From contig JACZRS010000003.1 of NCBI GenBank assembly GCA_022574595.1, forward strand, positions 186,001 to 250,000: a DNA stretch of 64,000 nt, read 5' to 3'. Position numbers and translations under genes: made by a program. The notes beneath the pieces were generated by a model. The model was given only the letters and a program-made list of their open reading frames with translations. It made no database searches and was not told the DNA's origin. This DNA comes from Planctomycetota bacterium. Lineage in GTDB: Bacteria; Planctomycetota; Phycisphaerae; Phycisphaerales; SM1A02. Positions 34,881 to 44,291 of the stretch are shown one piece after another (positions within the stretch are counted from its first letter, which is position 1; every line of letters starts with the position of its first letter).

Positions 34881-35687
34881 TCACGACGATGTCGGCTTAG
34901 CCTGACAAAGGCCAGTGCCTGTTTTATGGATAATCTTAACCTTCCGCAGCAGGTCAGAGCATTTATACGAATGATCCTGGTTCCGATCAAGAAGGGCATC
35001 CAATAGGTCATAGAGCGTTACATGCCATTTGTACTCTGGCTGGTTTAAGAAGTGCTGGATGTGCAGTACTGTTACAAGCTGCGAATTACTCAAAAGTACA
35101 TCTGCATCCTCATCCTTAATCTCGCTCTCTCGATTCATGAGGTGAAGGTAATCATCCAATCCATCCGTTGATATGGGATGGACGAATGATGATGCATGGG
35201 CATAGCCAGCGTCGTAGAGGAATTTGAGGTCCAGATGTCTTGCAACTTCTTCTGCGTTGGGCCGCCTCCATTGCTTGACCAGACGGTCCTGCGATATGCG
35301 TTCGTATCTTTGTTTATCTTTCGGTGAGAAGCGGCGTTTTTTGACCTCGGGTTTGTTCTTGAGGTCAGAGGAGCTCTTGATGCGATTCTCGATTTCGTAT
35401 TGCTTCTTGAAGCACCAGTCATCGAATACACTAAATTTGTTGGTATCAGCCAAATTTACGAAAAGGAAATAGCGCTCGACCAACGATCGGTAGAGACTCC
35501 AGGAGTCAGAGATGAGGCTCTTTTGAACCAATAAATCGATTGCCTGTAGCTGGCGGATGCTCCTTGCTAGGAAATTCAACGACGCACAACCTTTTGGATT
35601 GTTCTTGCCGTATCCAATCTGGTTGCCAAATTCTCTCAAAACGAGCCCCGCAGTAGCTACGATTTGACTTGTCAGCTCTTGATTCAT
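34881..35687 (-). CDS. DUF5677-like protein
   Basis: 268 residues, without signal or membrane helix, mostly helical. The pattern FLARSIRQLQAIDLLVQKSL, then DSWSLYRSLVERYFLFVNLA, resembles DUF5677-type proteins, in which a conserved R-x-x-x-E helix lies near the centre. Later comes YAHASSFVHPIS with two His residues. The function of this family is unknown; members often occur in accessory and defence-rich regions. It is divergent from the AlbA_2-like gene, with about 120 bases between. Composition and content differ from the housekeeping genes around, which suggests an acquired pair. Confidence 0.65.
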   Translation of the reverse strand: MNQELTSQIVATAGLVLREFGNQIGYGKNNPKGCASLNFLARSIRQLQAIDLLVQKSLISDSWSLYRSLVERYFLFVNLADTNKFSVFDDWCFKKQYEIENRIKSSSDLKNKPEVKKRRFSPKDKQRYERISQDRLVKQWRRPNAEEVARHLDLKFLYDAGYAHASSFVHPISTDGLDDYLHLMNRESEIKDEDADVLLSNSQLVTVLHIQHFLNQPEYKWHVTLYDLLDALLDRNQDHSYKCSDLLRKVKIIHKTGTGLCQAKPTSS

Positions 35688-35804
35688 TAGCCGGCCCTAT
35701 TGCTTCCGCTATGTTTTTAATTTCGTAGTAGGTCAGGTTATACACAAGCGGCTGATTGTGGGGACTAGAATATAATTACTTAGTACAAATATGAGGAAAA
35801 AACT

Positions 35805-37166
35805 GTGACAACTCAGCCGCTTAGTGATGTTGAAGCAAAATTGACGTTTCAGCGTACTTTAATTAGTGAATTGACTGCAGAAGATATCTCTAATCTTGTA
35901 AGTTGTGCGGCTCAAGAAGATCAAAATCTTGAGTTTAAGCGAAATGTTCTTGAAGACTCTACCAATCCAGCGAAGACTGAGTTGCGCAAGGATATTTCTG
36001 GTTTGGCGAACGGTGGCGGTGGAACTCTTATCATTGGAGTAGACGAAGATAAAGATAGTAGAGCATGCTTTATTTATGGTATTGTAGATGCTGTGGAAAG
36101 GATGAAGAGGATAGAAGCAGTCCTTATGGACTGCATAGATCCACCACTAAAGGGTTTGGTTGTAAGATGTATGAGTGTTGACGACAAAGACGTAATTATC
36201 ATTCGTGTTGAATCCCCTGACTTACCACCGCATTGTATTCAAACTGGGCAGTGGAAACGTAGGTTTCCTATTCGTCAAGGGCGAAGCATCCGGCCATTGA
36301 CGATGCTGGAAATTAGGCAGTCGATGTTGGGTGATAGACTTGCACACGAAGTACATCTGCTCAATGATAAATTAAACGAATTCATCGAATGCCAGATTCA
36401 GCCAGCAGATCTTACTTCCCTAGGTGAGCGTGAACTCCTGGATTTGACCAATCCATTACATTTTTCCAAAGAAGTCACATCACGGATTTCAGAAAAGTAC
36501 AATGGACGTCCTTGTATGTGTGTTCTATCAGTACCGAATCCTCTACATAGTGGGCAGGTCCTCCGTCAACACCAAGATAAACTTAGGGATATCTTGCTTC
36601 ATCCCCCTGATGTTCGAAAGCATGCTTGGTTTATAAGACATGGAGAGCAGCCTAGACGAGTTCCACTTGGTCTTGGTGTCCACGATGAACGCTCAGAAAT
36701 GAGCGTGATTATTTGTTGGAATGGTTCGACGGTTTTTCATTGCGCGCTTGATACAGAAGGTGCACAATGGGCCTATCAAGAGTTATCAAAAAAAGGCAGC
36801 CCTGTCCTCAATCCTTTTGCCTACATAGAACCAATAGTTTGTACGATTGCTTTGGCCAAGAAGGTTGCAGAGACAGCATCGATTGAGGAAGTTGATCTTT
36901 ACGTTTCTATGATTAACGCTGCCAATGTCAGATTGACTAGATATGCAAAGAACTCTGTCGCTGTTAGGGTTGGTAGGTTAGATGCAATCAGACCAATTTC
37001 AGAAGATAATGTCCTAGCCACTTTGCCAGGATCTACGGTTACAGATTTGAGCGACACTACTGCACGCGAATTGATTTTGGAGGTTTACGCCGAGATTGGA
37101 TTTGATACTACTGATCAGGATGTATTATATTTCGATAACGAAGGCAACTTTCAGCCTGGCGAGTGA
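35805..37166 (+). CDS. AlbA_2/Schlafen-like DNA- or RNA-binding protein
   Basis: 453 residues. Residues about 30-170 match the AlbA_2 (formerly AAA_4, Schlafen-type) fold: EDQNLEFKRNVLEDS (the E-x-K motif), ELRKDISGLANGGGGTLIIG (glycine-rich turn after the core helix), VDEDKDS, and CMSVDDKDVIIIRVESP, then FPIRQGRSIRPLT. The remaining 280 residues have no domain I recognise. AlbA_2 proteins occur in regulators and in several anti-phage or mobile-element contexts, and some Schlafen relatives cut tRNA. It is divergent from the DUF5677-like gene. The downstream hairpin at 37187-37216 probably ends its transcript. Confidence 0.75.
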   Translation: MTTQPLSDVEAKLTFQRTLISELTAEDISNLVSCAAQEDQNLEFKRNVLEDSTNPAKTELRKDISGLANGGGGTLIIGVDEDKDSRACFIYGIVDAVERMKRIEAVLMDCIDPPLKGLVVRCMSVDDKDVIIIRVESPDLPPHCIQTGQWKRRFPIRQGRSIRPLTMLEIRQSMLGDRLAHEVHLLNDKLNEFIECQIQPADLTSLGERELLDLTNPLHFSKEVTSRISEKYNGRPCMCVLSVPNPLHSGQVLRQHQDKLRDILLHPPDVRKHAWFIRHGEQPRRVPLGLGVHDERSEMSVIICWNGSTVFHCALDTEGAQWAYQELSKKGSPVLNPFAYIEPIVCTIALAKKVAETASIEEVDLYVSMINAANVRLTRYAKNSVAVRVGRLDAIRPISEDNVLATLPGSTVTDLSDTTARELILEVYAEIGFDTTDQDVLYFDNEGNFQPGE

Positions 37167-37186
37167 TAGCAGTGATTCTAAAGAAT

Positions 37187-37216
37187 AGCAGTAGAATCGT
37201 GCAGATTTCTACTGCT
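37187..37216 (+). terminator. Hairpin after the AlbA_2-like gene
   Basis: AGCAGTAGAA (37187-37196) pairs perfectly with TTCTACTGCT (37207-37216), 10-base loop. It is followed by TGATGTT, with no long T-run. It also sits before the convergent lpxI stop, so it may serve both. Confidence 0.6.
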
Positions 37217-37249
37217 TGATGTTAGAGCATCGATTGTGATTTTCTTACC

Positions 37250-38086
37250 CTAAACTCCCACAACCGCGATCTTGGCTTTATTGGCTGCTTCCAGCACTTT
37301 GGGCTTGTCGATTAGAATCACACGGCCGGCACCTAGGGCTATACAGCCTGCGCCTGCGTTTGCTAGTTGCTCAATCGTTTCTACACCGATGGTTGGCACA
37401 TCTGCACGCATGTCGTGAGTAGCGGAAGCAGTTTTAAGAAGCGTCCAACCTTTAGCTTTGCACAATTCGCCGGCACGTTTAATCAGTGCGCTGGTTCCTT
37501 CAACTGCTTCGACCGCTATAACATCGCGATCGCGCACAGCCATTGATTGGCCAATATCGAGTTCGACGATTCGTTCAAGCAGCGGCCAGGCGAAATCTAT
37601 ATCCCCTTTTTGTTGTTCGTTGGGCTTATTTGCCGTCATTACACCAGGGCTGGCCATGTGCTGGGGTATGTATGTTGTGGAGTCGATAAGATTGATCCCA
37701 TTAATAGCTAGTTCATCCGCAAGTGCAGTTAAAAGGGCAGCGGTTCTGTGGTCGTGTCTCAGATGACGATACCAAAGCTTTACAGCGCGCCAATCCGGCA
37801 ATTGGCGAAACAGCTTTAACGGATCGTGCATCTGTGTTTTCGCAACGCGGCCAACCATTATCGCTTGATTTATATCCCAGCGCTGCAGCAATTTGATCCA
37901 TTTACCAAGCTGAACAATTCCTGCTTGATGAAACTCATCACACAACCCAGGCAGCTTTGAATCGAATTGATCGCGCAGCCCAACGCAGCAGACCCTACCC
38001 CCGGAAGCTTTGATACCTGCAGCGACGAGTAGTGGAAGCTCCCCCTGACCAGCGATGAGGCCTAGATTGGGTTTGTTATAAGACAC
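37250..38086 (-). CDS. lpxI: UDP-2,3-diacylglucosamine pyrophosphatase LpxI
   Basis: 278 residues, matching the LpxI (DUF1009) family length. N-terminal block NLGLIAGQGELPLLVAAGIK, then VGLRDQFDSKL, VQLGKWIKLLQRWDINQAIM and VGRVAKTQM; C-terminal block IAVEAVEGTSALIKRAGELC, TLLKTASATHDMRADVPTIG and IALGAGRVILIDK. LpxI hydrolyses UDP-diacyl-GlcN to lipid X in lipid A synthesis and replaces LpxH in many non-gammaproteobacteria. With the LpxL-like enzyme at 9175-10200 this supports a lipid A-type outer membrane. It is divergent from the WecA-like gene. Confidence 0.92.
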   Translation of the reverse strand: MSYNKPNLGLIAGQGELPLLVAAGIKASGGRVCCVGLRDQFDSKLPGLCDEFHQAGIVQLGKWIKLLQRWDINQAIMVGRVAKTQMHDPLKLFRQLPDWRAVKLWYRHLRHDHRTAALLTALADELAINGINLIDSTTYIPQHMASPGVMTANKPNEQQKGDIDFAWPLLERIVELDIGQSMAVRDRDVIAVEAVEGTSALIKRAGELCKAKGWTLLKTASATHDMRADVPTIGVETIEQLANAGAGCIALGAGRVILIDKPKVLEAANKAKIAVVGV

Positions 38087-38183
38087 TAATTTGAAACCTA
38101 TGTATATAACGATACATCTTCAACGATCATAATCGAGCAACACATCGTATCCATATCACAGCTCTTTTCCGGCATTGGTTACT

Positions 38184-39350
38184 ATGAATGACATGAATTG
38201 GCCCATGGTGTGGATGGTTTTAGCCCTGGTGGCGCTTGGCGCAGCGATCAGCTTGCCTGTAACAGCTATTTTGTGCAAGCTGGGAAAGCGGCTGGGCACG
38301 CTTGATTCGAGCGGTGCAATTGGGCATAGCAAGACGCTGCGAGGCTTACCAAATGTCGGTGGTGTGGGGATATTTCTCGCAATAGCGCTGCCCATGGGTG
38401 GAGGTTTGCTGGGGCTTTTATTACTCGATCAAACAACATTAAGTGAGTGGATTCCGGGGATTGCTGAACATCTACCTCGTCTAACACAGGGCAGCGAAAC
38501 AACCATGGCATCCATCAAGACTGCATGGGCGATGCTCGGCGGAATGTTGGTTTTGCATTTAATGGGTTTAGTTGATGATCGAAAAAGCATTAACCCATTG
38601 GTAAAGCTATTCGTGCAAATCGCAGTCGCAGCAACTTTAACCATCTGGTTCGATGTGCGCTTACTTTCTGTTCTAGGCACAACCCTAAGCATCATCGTGA
38701 CTGTCCTTTGGATTGTCACAATCATCAACGCAATTAACTTCATGGACAATATGGACGGTTTAGCAGCCGGCGTTAGCGCAATAGCAGCCTCGCTTTTTAT
38801 AGCAGCTTGTCTGGTTAATCACCAGTGGTTTATTGCAGCTACATTAGCGCTACTACTGGGAGGGCTTATCGGGTTTTTAGTATTTAACTTCCCACCCGCC
38901 AAGATTTTTATGGGGGATGGCGGATCGCTGGTTATTGGTTTTGTGCTGGCAGTTCTCACCGCGCGAACAACCTTTTATGATCCATCGCAGGATGATTACC
39001 CATTAGGCGGAGGGTGGTATGGCGTATTCATGCCTGTCATCGTTCTTGCGATTCCGCTTTACGATCTAGTTACTGTAACACTTTTAAGATTACGCCAGGG
39101 ACGAAACCCGTTAGTTGGCGATCAACAACATTTCTCCCACAGATTAGTGCAGAGAGGTTTATCAAAACGTGGTGCAGTCATCGTAATCTGGTCCGCAGCT
39201 GCGGTTACGGGAATCGGTGGCGTAGCGCTGGGAAGATTAGATGCGTGGCAGGCAGCGCTGGTCGGCGGGCAAACACTTTTAGTTTTACTAATGATCGCAC
39301 TATTAGAACACGCAAGCAGAAAAATTACTGTGAAAGATAATCAAGTGTAA
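38184..39350 (+). CDS. WecA/MraY-type undecaprenyl-phosphate sugar-1-phosphate transferase
   Basis: 388 residues from the ATG at 38184; a TTG at 38175 and an ATG at 38193 are alternatives. It has about ten transmembrane helices. Diagnostic blocks are VGLVDDRKSINPL-type (GLVDDRKSINPLVKLFVQ), the DNMDGLAAG motif (NFMDNMDGLAAGVSAIAASL) and FMGDGGSLVIGF. These hold the Asp residues that bind Mg and the nucleotide sugar. The type is closer to WecA/TagO than to MraY by neighbours. It would start a lipid-linked glycan, which the polymerase/ligase-like protein next door could use. The stop and the next start overlap (TAATG). Confidence 0.88.
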   Translation: MNDMNWPMVWMVLALVALGAAISLPVTAILCKLGKRLGTLDSSGAIGHSKTLRGLPNVGGVGIFLAIALPMGGGLLGLLLLDQTTLSEWIPGIAEHLPRLTQGSETTMASIKTAWAMLGGMLVLHLMGLVDDRKSINPLVKLFVQIAVAATLTIWFDVRLLSVLGTTLSIIVTVLWIVTIINAINFMDNMDGLAAGVSAIAASLFIAACLVNHQWFIAATLALLLGGLIGFLVFNFPPAKIFMGDGGSLVIGFVLAVLTARTTFYDPSQDDYPLGGGWYGVFMPVIVLAIPLYDLVTVTLLRLRQGRNPLVGDQQHFSHRLVQRGLSKRGAVIVIWSAAAVTGIGGVALGRLDAWQAALVGGQTLLVLLMIALLEHASRKITVKDNQV

Positions 39351-41425
39351 TGGTTGATGAGGTTCATACACAGCGACTTTCGCTCGCGCTTCGATGGATA
39401 GGTGGGATTGGTATTGTTGTGTTTGCCTTTGTGCGCTGCGTTCAAACGATTGTGCCTCACGTTGTCTTTGACATAAATCCTGTGCTTAGCCCAGATCCTT
39501 TGCCGGGCATTGGACCTGTGGGCAGTCTTATTTTTGATTCGTTGGTGCTGGTTGCTTGCGCACTTGGAATGCTGGGAATTGTGCTGGGGAAAAAGAGCAT
39601 AAATTGGTGGTTGGTTTTGCTTGCGATGGTGCCGATCCCTGTAATAATATATCACGGGCTGGATGATATTGGCAACATGTGGCGAGGAACAACATGGGCG
39701 GCAAGCGCAATTTCCTGTGTTGTATTAGCTCATCTTGCGCGCGATCGAACTTTGCGTATTGCGTTGTTTGCAGTTTTATTTGCAGTATTCCTGCCGCTTG
39801 TTGTCCGCGGAGCTATGCAATCAAAGGTAACTATCTTTGGCGCAACAATTGAAGGTTCGCTTTATGCACAGCAAATTGAGGAAGTAGAAACATATATAGA
39901 TGAGTTCATTGAGGATCTTGGCTGGGAGAAAGGTTCTGCTTCTGCGCTGATATTTGAACGAAGAGCAAGACAAGCAAATCCAAGGGGTTGGTTTCCCACA
40001 ACTAACATCTTTGCTTCGCTCATAGCCTGCGGATTAATCATATCCGTTGGCCTGGGTATAGGAGCAGTTCGCAGCAAACAAACTAGTGGATGGATCGGAT
40101 TTTGCGCCATTCTCGCAGCAATCATGGTGCTGGCATTACTCTTATCCGGCTCAAAGGGAGCGATATTTGCATCATTAGCCGGCCTTGCGCTATTAGTTGT
40201 ACCTCGTATTGCCCTACTCAAGAAGATATTTACACCTAAGCGCGCTGGTGCACTCATTATTGCTATGATCGGCCTGGCGCTACTTGCAGTAGTAGTGCGC
40301 GGCACTGTTTTAAATGAGGGATTCCTAGGCGAAAAGAGTTTGCTGTTTCGTTGGCATTATATGGCTGGTGCAAGCAAAACCATCAGCGAAAACCCTGTCT
40401 TGGGTGTTGGACCTGATGAGTTTAAGACCGCTTACACACTGAATCGATTGGCGCGGAGTCCGGAAGAAGTTACCTCTGTCCATAGTGCGTTCGTGGATTG
40501 GATCTCCATGTTGGGTATGAGCGGAATCGCATGGGTGCTACTTGTACTTTTACTGTTGTATAGAGCAGGATCGCAGATTGATAATTGTGATGATGATTGG
40601 CTTAGCGCATCGTTGCCTTGGTCATTGACCGCAGCAGCCTCAGCACTTTTTATACACGCGCAAATAGAAATGACACTCTTTGACCCCGGTTCATCAATGT
40701 GGATTTTCTGTATTTTAGGAATAGCTTCGCCATCCCCGCCTCTTGCGGCTTCGCGTGATCGCCAAAACACCAAATATGGTATCGCAATCGCAGTAACTCT
40801 AATTACCGCAACAATAATTCTAACAATATCAACCACTACTCCCGCTTTGCGCGCCCAGAAAATCATGCTGGAAGCTGCACAGATCTTCAAGGATCCCGCA
40901 CAAGCGCGATCACAGCAATCAGCGCAGCGCCAGCAAGCAGCTGATTTGTTAAGCAGCGCTTATATTGATCATCTGGACAGCGACTATTTCCTAATGGAGC
41001 AAGCTGCAAAGCAGTATGTGATTGCATGGAGTCTCGCAACAGGCGATAGAAAAGAACAATTGTTTAATTCAGCAGTAAAATCCATCGACCGTGTTGTTAA
41101 AGATCACCAAAAGCTTTCATCCATTGCTTATGCGACTAATTTATACCTCCTTAAAGCCAGAGGCAGCAAAGAGCAAGACGATTGGCAAGCTGCGATTGAC
41201 ATGGGCAGATGGCTAACTGAGCTTGATCCAAAGGGGATAATTGCATTTAAGCGTTTAGGCGATTGTTTATGGGAAAGTGGCGATAAAGCACAGGCAGTTA
41301 TAGCTTACAGGCAGGCGATAAAAGCTCATTATAACTTTGAATTAGATGCGCTTAAGCAATTGCCAGTTGCGGATTTTAATGAATTAATTGATCGTATTAA
41401 GCTAGTAGAAAACTCTAAGCCTTAA
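39350..41425 (+). CDS. O-antigen ligase/Wzy-like membrane protein with TPR tail
   Basis: 691 residues with about twelve transmembrane segments in the first 470. The Wzy_C/WaaL hallmark is seen in LLLSGSKGAIFASLAGLALL and in ENPVLGVGPDEFKTAYTLNR followed by VHSAFVDWISMLGMSGIAWV. The C-terminal 220 residues hold helical TPR-like repeats (ELDPKGIIAFKRLGDCLWES, then AQAVIAYRQAIKAH). This two-part build is known in bacterial glycan polymerases. It overlaps the WecA-like gene by one base, so a coupled operon is likely. The acceptor glycan is not known. Confidence 0.82.
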   Translation: MVDEVHTQRLSLALRWIGGIGIVVFAFVRCVQTIVPHVVFDINPVLSPDPLPGIGPVGSLIFDSLVLVACALGMLGIVLGKKSINWWLVLLAMVPIPVIIYHGLDDIGNMWRGTTWAASAISCVVLAHLARDRTLRIALFAVLFAVFLPLVVRGAMQSKVTIFGATIEGSLYAQQIEEVETYIDEFIEDLGWEKGSASALIFERRARQANPRGWFPTTNIFASLIACGLIISVGLGIGAVRSKQTSGWIGFCAILAAIMVLALLLSGSKGAIFASLAGLALLVVPRIALLKKIFTPKRAGALIIAMIGLALLAVVVRGTVLNEGFLGEKSLLFRWHYMAGASKTISENPVLGVGPDEFKTAYTLNRLARSPEEVTSVHSAFVDWISMLGMSGIAWVLLVLLLLYRAGSQIDNCDDDWLSASLPWSLTAAASALFIHAQIEMTLFDPGSSMWIFCILGIASPSPPLAASRDRQNTKYGIAIAVTLITATIILTISTTTPALRAQKIMLEAAQIFKDPAQARSQQSAQRQQAADLLSSAYIDHLDSDYFLMEQAAKQYVIAWSLATGDRKEQLFNSAVKSIDRVVKDHQKLSSIAYATNLYLLKARGSKEQDDWQAAIDMGRWLTELDPKGIIAFKRLGDCLWESGDKAQAVIAYRQAIKAHYNFELDALKQLPVADFNELIDRIKLVENSKP

Positions 41426-41431
41426 TTGCGA

Positions 41432-42178
41432 TTACTGACGAAGTCTTTTCATAACAGCATAACCAATAGCAACACCGATAAGGCCACCTATAATCCATCC
41501 AGTGATTCTTCCAAGTCTGTAAGCACTTGTGTTTTCAACAAGCGCAGGGCCACGATCTAAATTATCCCAAACGTGTTCAGGGAAATCCGCAAAGATTGCA
41601 GCATCATCTGCCGGTGCGATGGGAGCCTTACCTTCTGATACGACGTTAAGGGAAACGCTAAAGGATTGACCTCGTACAGGTCCAACACATAGTTTGTCAT
41701 CACAAGCCTGGTAAGTAAGGCTTAACGAAATATGTGCTGGTCCTGGCTCGGCGTCATTGCGAATAGTCACCGGCAGGTAGGCGATTGATCTTGCACTGAA
41801 TACTAAATATTCAACAGGTTCGCTGAGAAAAGAAACCATTGTTGCGTGAGGTTTGGGCCACTTTATTAGCTCCGGATGCGCAATTAGGGCCTCATCAGTG
41901 ATTGATCCAACAGTTATTTGTGTTTTTATGTAATCATCTGGACTTCCAAGTTCAGGCGGGACGATGGGGTTATTAGTGTGAATATGCCACTTTGGCTGAA
42001 GATCAAAGATGATGGCTATGCGCAGATTATCGCCGGGCTCGACCACGCTTTTGTCCGGGTACACTGTGATGCGCACATAATCACGTGAATCCCCAAAGTT
42101 AGAGAATTGGTCTTGCGCTGCTTTGGCGTCAGCTATTGTGCAGAGGAAAATGATTACGGAGAGTTGAATTAATCGCAT
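41432..42178 (-). CDS. Membrane-anchored DsbD N-terminal-domain protein
   Basis: 248 residues with a Sec signal (LIQLSVIIFLCTIADAKA) and one C-terminal helix (TGWIIGGLIGVAIGYAVMKR). The mature part resembles the N-terminal domain of DsbD: SVVEPGDNLRIAIIFDLQPK, WHIHTNNPIVPPE and SLTYQACDDKLCVGPVRGQS. The Cys pair in CDDKLC is where DsbD-N has its C-x4/5-C active site. So it may take electrons in the periplasm. It lies 60 bases downstream of full-length dsbD on the same strand and shares sequence with it, probably an internal duplication. Confidence 0.83.
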   Translation of the reverse strand: MRLIQLSVIIFLCTIADAKAAQDQFSNFGDSRDYVRITVYPDKSVVEPGDNLRIAIIFDLQPKWHIHTNNPIVPPELGSPDDYIKTQITVGSITDEALIAHPELIKWPKPHATMVSFLSEPVEYLVFSARSIAYLPVTIRNDAEPGPAHISLSLTYQACDDKLCVGPVRGQSFSVSLNVVSEGKAPIAPADDAAIFADFPEHVWDNLDRGPALVENTSAYRLGRITGWIIGGLIGVAIGYAVMKRLRQ

Positions 42179-42238
42179 AGCCCTTAAGCCCCTAATAGTT
42201 GGAATAAGTTTGCGATTATTCTATACGAATTAAGACAA

Positions 42239-44086
42239 TCAGGGATCTTCAATGGCTGCTTGTGTGCTTAATGCAGCTTCAATGCCACTAATAACATCAT
42301 TTGCAGTATACCAGTCGGCCTCGAAGGCTACTGAGCCATCCGGCCGTAGGATAACGAGATATGGAATACTTCTCCAGTATTTTGCAAGCAATTTAGTTCC
42401 TGGTGCTTTCTTATTTGAGATATCCACTTTCATAGGGGTTACATCATCTCGCAAAAGCAATTCTATTAACGCATCTGTTCTAAAAACTGTTTTTTCCAGG
42501 AGGAGACAATTAACACACCATCCAGCTGTGAATTTTAGAACCACAACCTTTCCATCTTCAAGCTCATCTTGAAGACGCTCATCTGCGGTGTAGTACTTCC
42601 AGGGGATCGGTCCCTTATCTGTAAGGATGCGTGCACCAGCAAACGCAACGACAATAATCAAAAGACCAACTCCACCGAAGACAGATCGCTGAAGTGATGA
42701 TTTGGAAATTGCAAATGTTTTCAAGCCTAGCCATCCGCCAGCGGCTATTAACATTGCAGCTACTGCCCACCAATACACAAGGCTAGCTGGTTTGCCAAGC
42801 TCCGCTACTGAACTGCTAATCCCTACTCCAATGAAATAAGCAGCAGCCGCAAGCATTAAAAGGCCCATCACTTGTTTGATGAGTACGCTTGCTGGGCCTG
42901 TTCGAGGCATCTTGGCAATTAGTTGTGGCCAGGCTGCGAGCACAAAGTAAGGAAGCGACATTCCCATTCCGACACTTCCAAAGACTAGCAGGACGGTTGT
43001 GAGGCTTTGTCCTACTGATCCTGCAATTGCTGCTCCCATAAATGGAGCGGTGCAGGGAGTCGATAGCACAGCCGTCATTATGCCGAACGCAAATGAGCCA
43101 TGATAACTGTCATGCCCAGGGTTGATTTTATATACCCATTGTGGGAGTTGCATGGTAAACAGGCCACACATTCCAATTGCCATTAGTGCAATTACTACGC
43201 CAACAGTAATCGGAAACGCGGGGTATTGGAATAATTCATTGGTAGTAAATTCACTGATCGATCCAACTGCAACACCAAGACCCAGCCAAAAGGAGGTTAC
43301 GCCAGCACACATTGCGATACCCAGCGCAAGTGTTTTGCTTCGATTACCTTGGGCTTGCTGGGCAAGGCTCATGATCTTTAGTGGGATAACTGGTAAGACG
43401 CAGGGTGTTAAATTGAGCAAGAAGCCTCCTAGTGCAGCTAGTAGCAGGACTGCAATTTCTCCCCACCATCCTGTCTTGATAGAAGGTGTAGTCGATTTGA
43501 CAACGCCTAATGTCGCTGCAAAAAGTGCTGCGATATCTGATTCCGCCTCCGATGCAGCATCGTCTCGCTCAGCCACAACCACAGCTTTGCCCTCAATCTC
43601 AAATTCCAAAGGCATCTCACAGCTTTTGTCATCACAGGCTTGATATACAACACTGACCAACACCTCGTATTCGCCGGGCTGAGCATCACTGGGCACATCA
43701 ATCGGCACCGCTGCAAGCACCTCACCCTCATATCCAGCAAGTGTCTCCATAAACTCGCCTTCACCGATCGTGAAAATGTGAGCGGTTGGCCAGATGATTT
43801 TGCCAGTTTCCCAACCATCTGCAACAGTTACTTTGATTGAAGTTGGTATATATGGAGGTAGATCATCGCCGGAACCTTTGCCGGCTTGAATATGCCATAG
43901 CGGCTGAATGTCGAAAATAACACCGAGCATCGCCTGTTGGCCCGGCAGAAGTTGCTGGTTTTGCCAGGCAAGCTTCACCTCAGCCCGGCCATCCTGCATA
44001 GCCATATCCGGCTCAGGATCGGCAAATGCTGGCACAAGAGCAGCTAATGAGAAAATCAGAGCAATAATCAATAACAGCATTTTCAT
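42239..44086 (-). CDS. dsbD: Thiol:disulfide interchange protein DsbD
   Basis: 615 residues from the ATG at 44086 (AGGA 8 bases upstream); an ATG at 44110 would add 8 residues before the signal sequence. Layout: signal MKMLLLIIALIFSLAALVPA, N domain with SVVYQACDDKSCEMPLEFEI, eight-helix CcdA-like core with the redox Cys in LNLTPCVLPVIPLKI and LSTPCTAPFMGAAIAG, and a C-terminal thioredoxin fold with FTAGWCVNCLLLEKTV. It carries electrons from cytoplasmic thioredoxin to periplasmic thiol proteins. The orphan N-domain gene at 41432 lies downstream. Confidence 0.93.
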   Translation of the reverse strand: MKMLLLIIALIFSLAALVPAFADPEPDMAMQDGRAEVKLAWQNQQLLPGQQAMLGVIFDIQPLWHIQAGKGSGDDLPPYIPTSIKVTVADGWETGKIIWPTAHIFTIGEGEFMETLAGYEGEVLAAVPIDVPSDAQPGEYEVLVSVVYQACDDKSCEMPLEFEIEGKAVVVAERDDAASEAESDIAALFAATLGVVKSTTPSIKTGWWGEIAVLLLAALGGFLLNLTPCVLPVIPLKIMSLAQQAQGNRSKTLALGIAMCAGVTSFWLGLGVAVGSISEFTTNELFQYPAFPITVGVVIALMAIGMCGLFTMQLPQWVYKINPGHDSYHGSFAFGIMTAVLSTPCTAPFMGAAIAGSVGQSLTTVLLVFGSVGMGMSLPYFVLAAWPQLIAKMPRTGPASVLIKQVMGLLMLAAAAYFIGVGISSSVAELGKPASLVYWWAVAAMLIAAGGWLGLKTFAISKSSLQRSVFGGVGLLIIVVAFAGARILTDKGPIPWKYYTADERLQDELEDGKVVVLKFTAGWCVNCLLLEKTVFRTDALIELLLRDDVTPMKVDISNKKAPGTKLLAKYWRSIPYLVILRPDGSVAFEADWYTANDVISGIEAALSTQAAIEDP

Positions 44087-44291
44087 TAATAGGTCCTTGG
44101 AAAAGCACACAAACCCAAGCCAAGCTCTCTTAAGCCCTTCAAGTGGCCTTGGCTGTCGCTCCGATAAAGTCTACAACGCCCTCAAACAGTAGTTCGCCTC
44201 AGCCATGAGGCAAGTGCGCTCTACTGGGGCTTTCGGTTACCTTCTAACTCTCAACAGACCATAGTCATTCCCACCTTTTAGGCTCTCTGCC

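Noticed and set aside
43122-43643. 173-codon plus-strand frame
   Set aside because: Antisense to dsbD; no SD and no domain.
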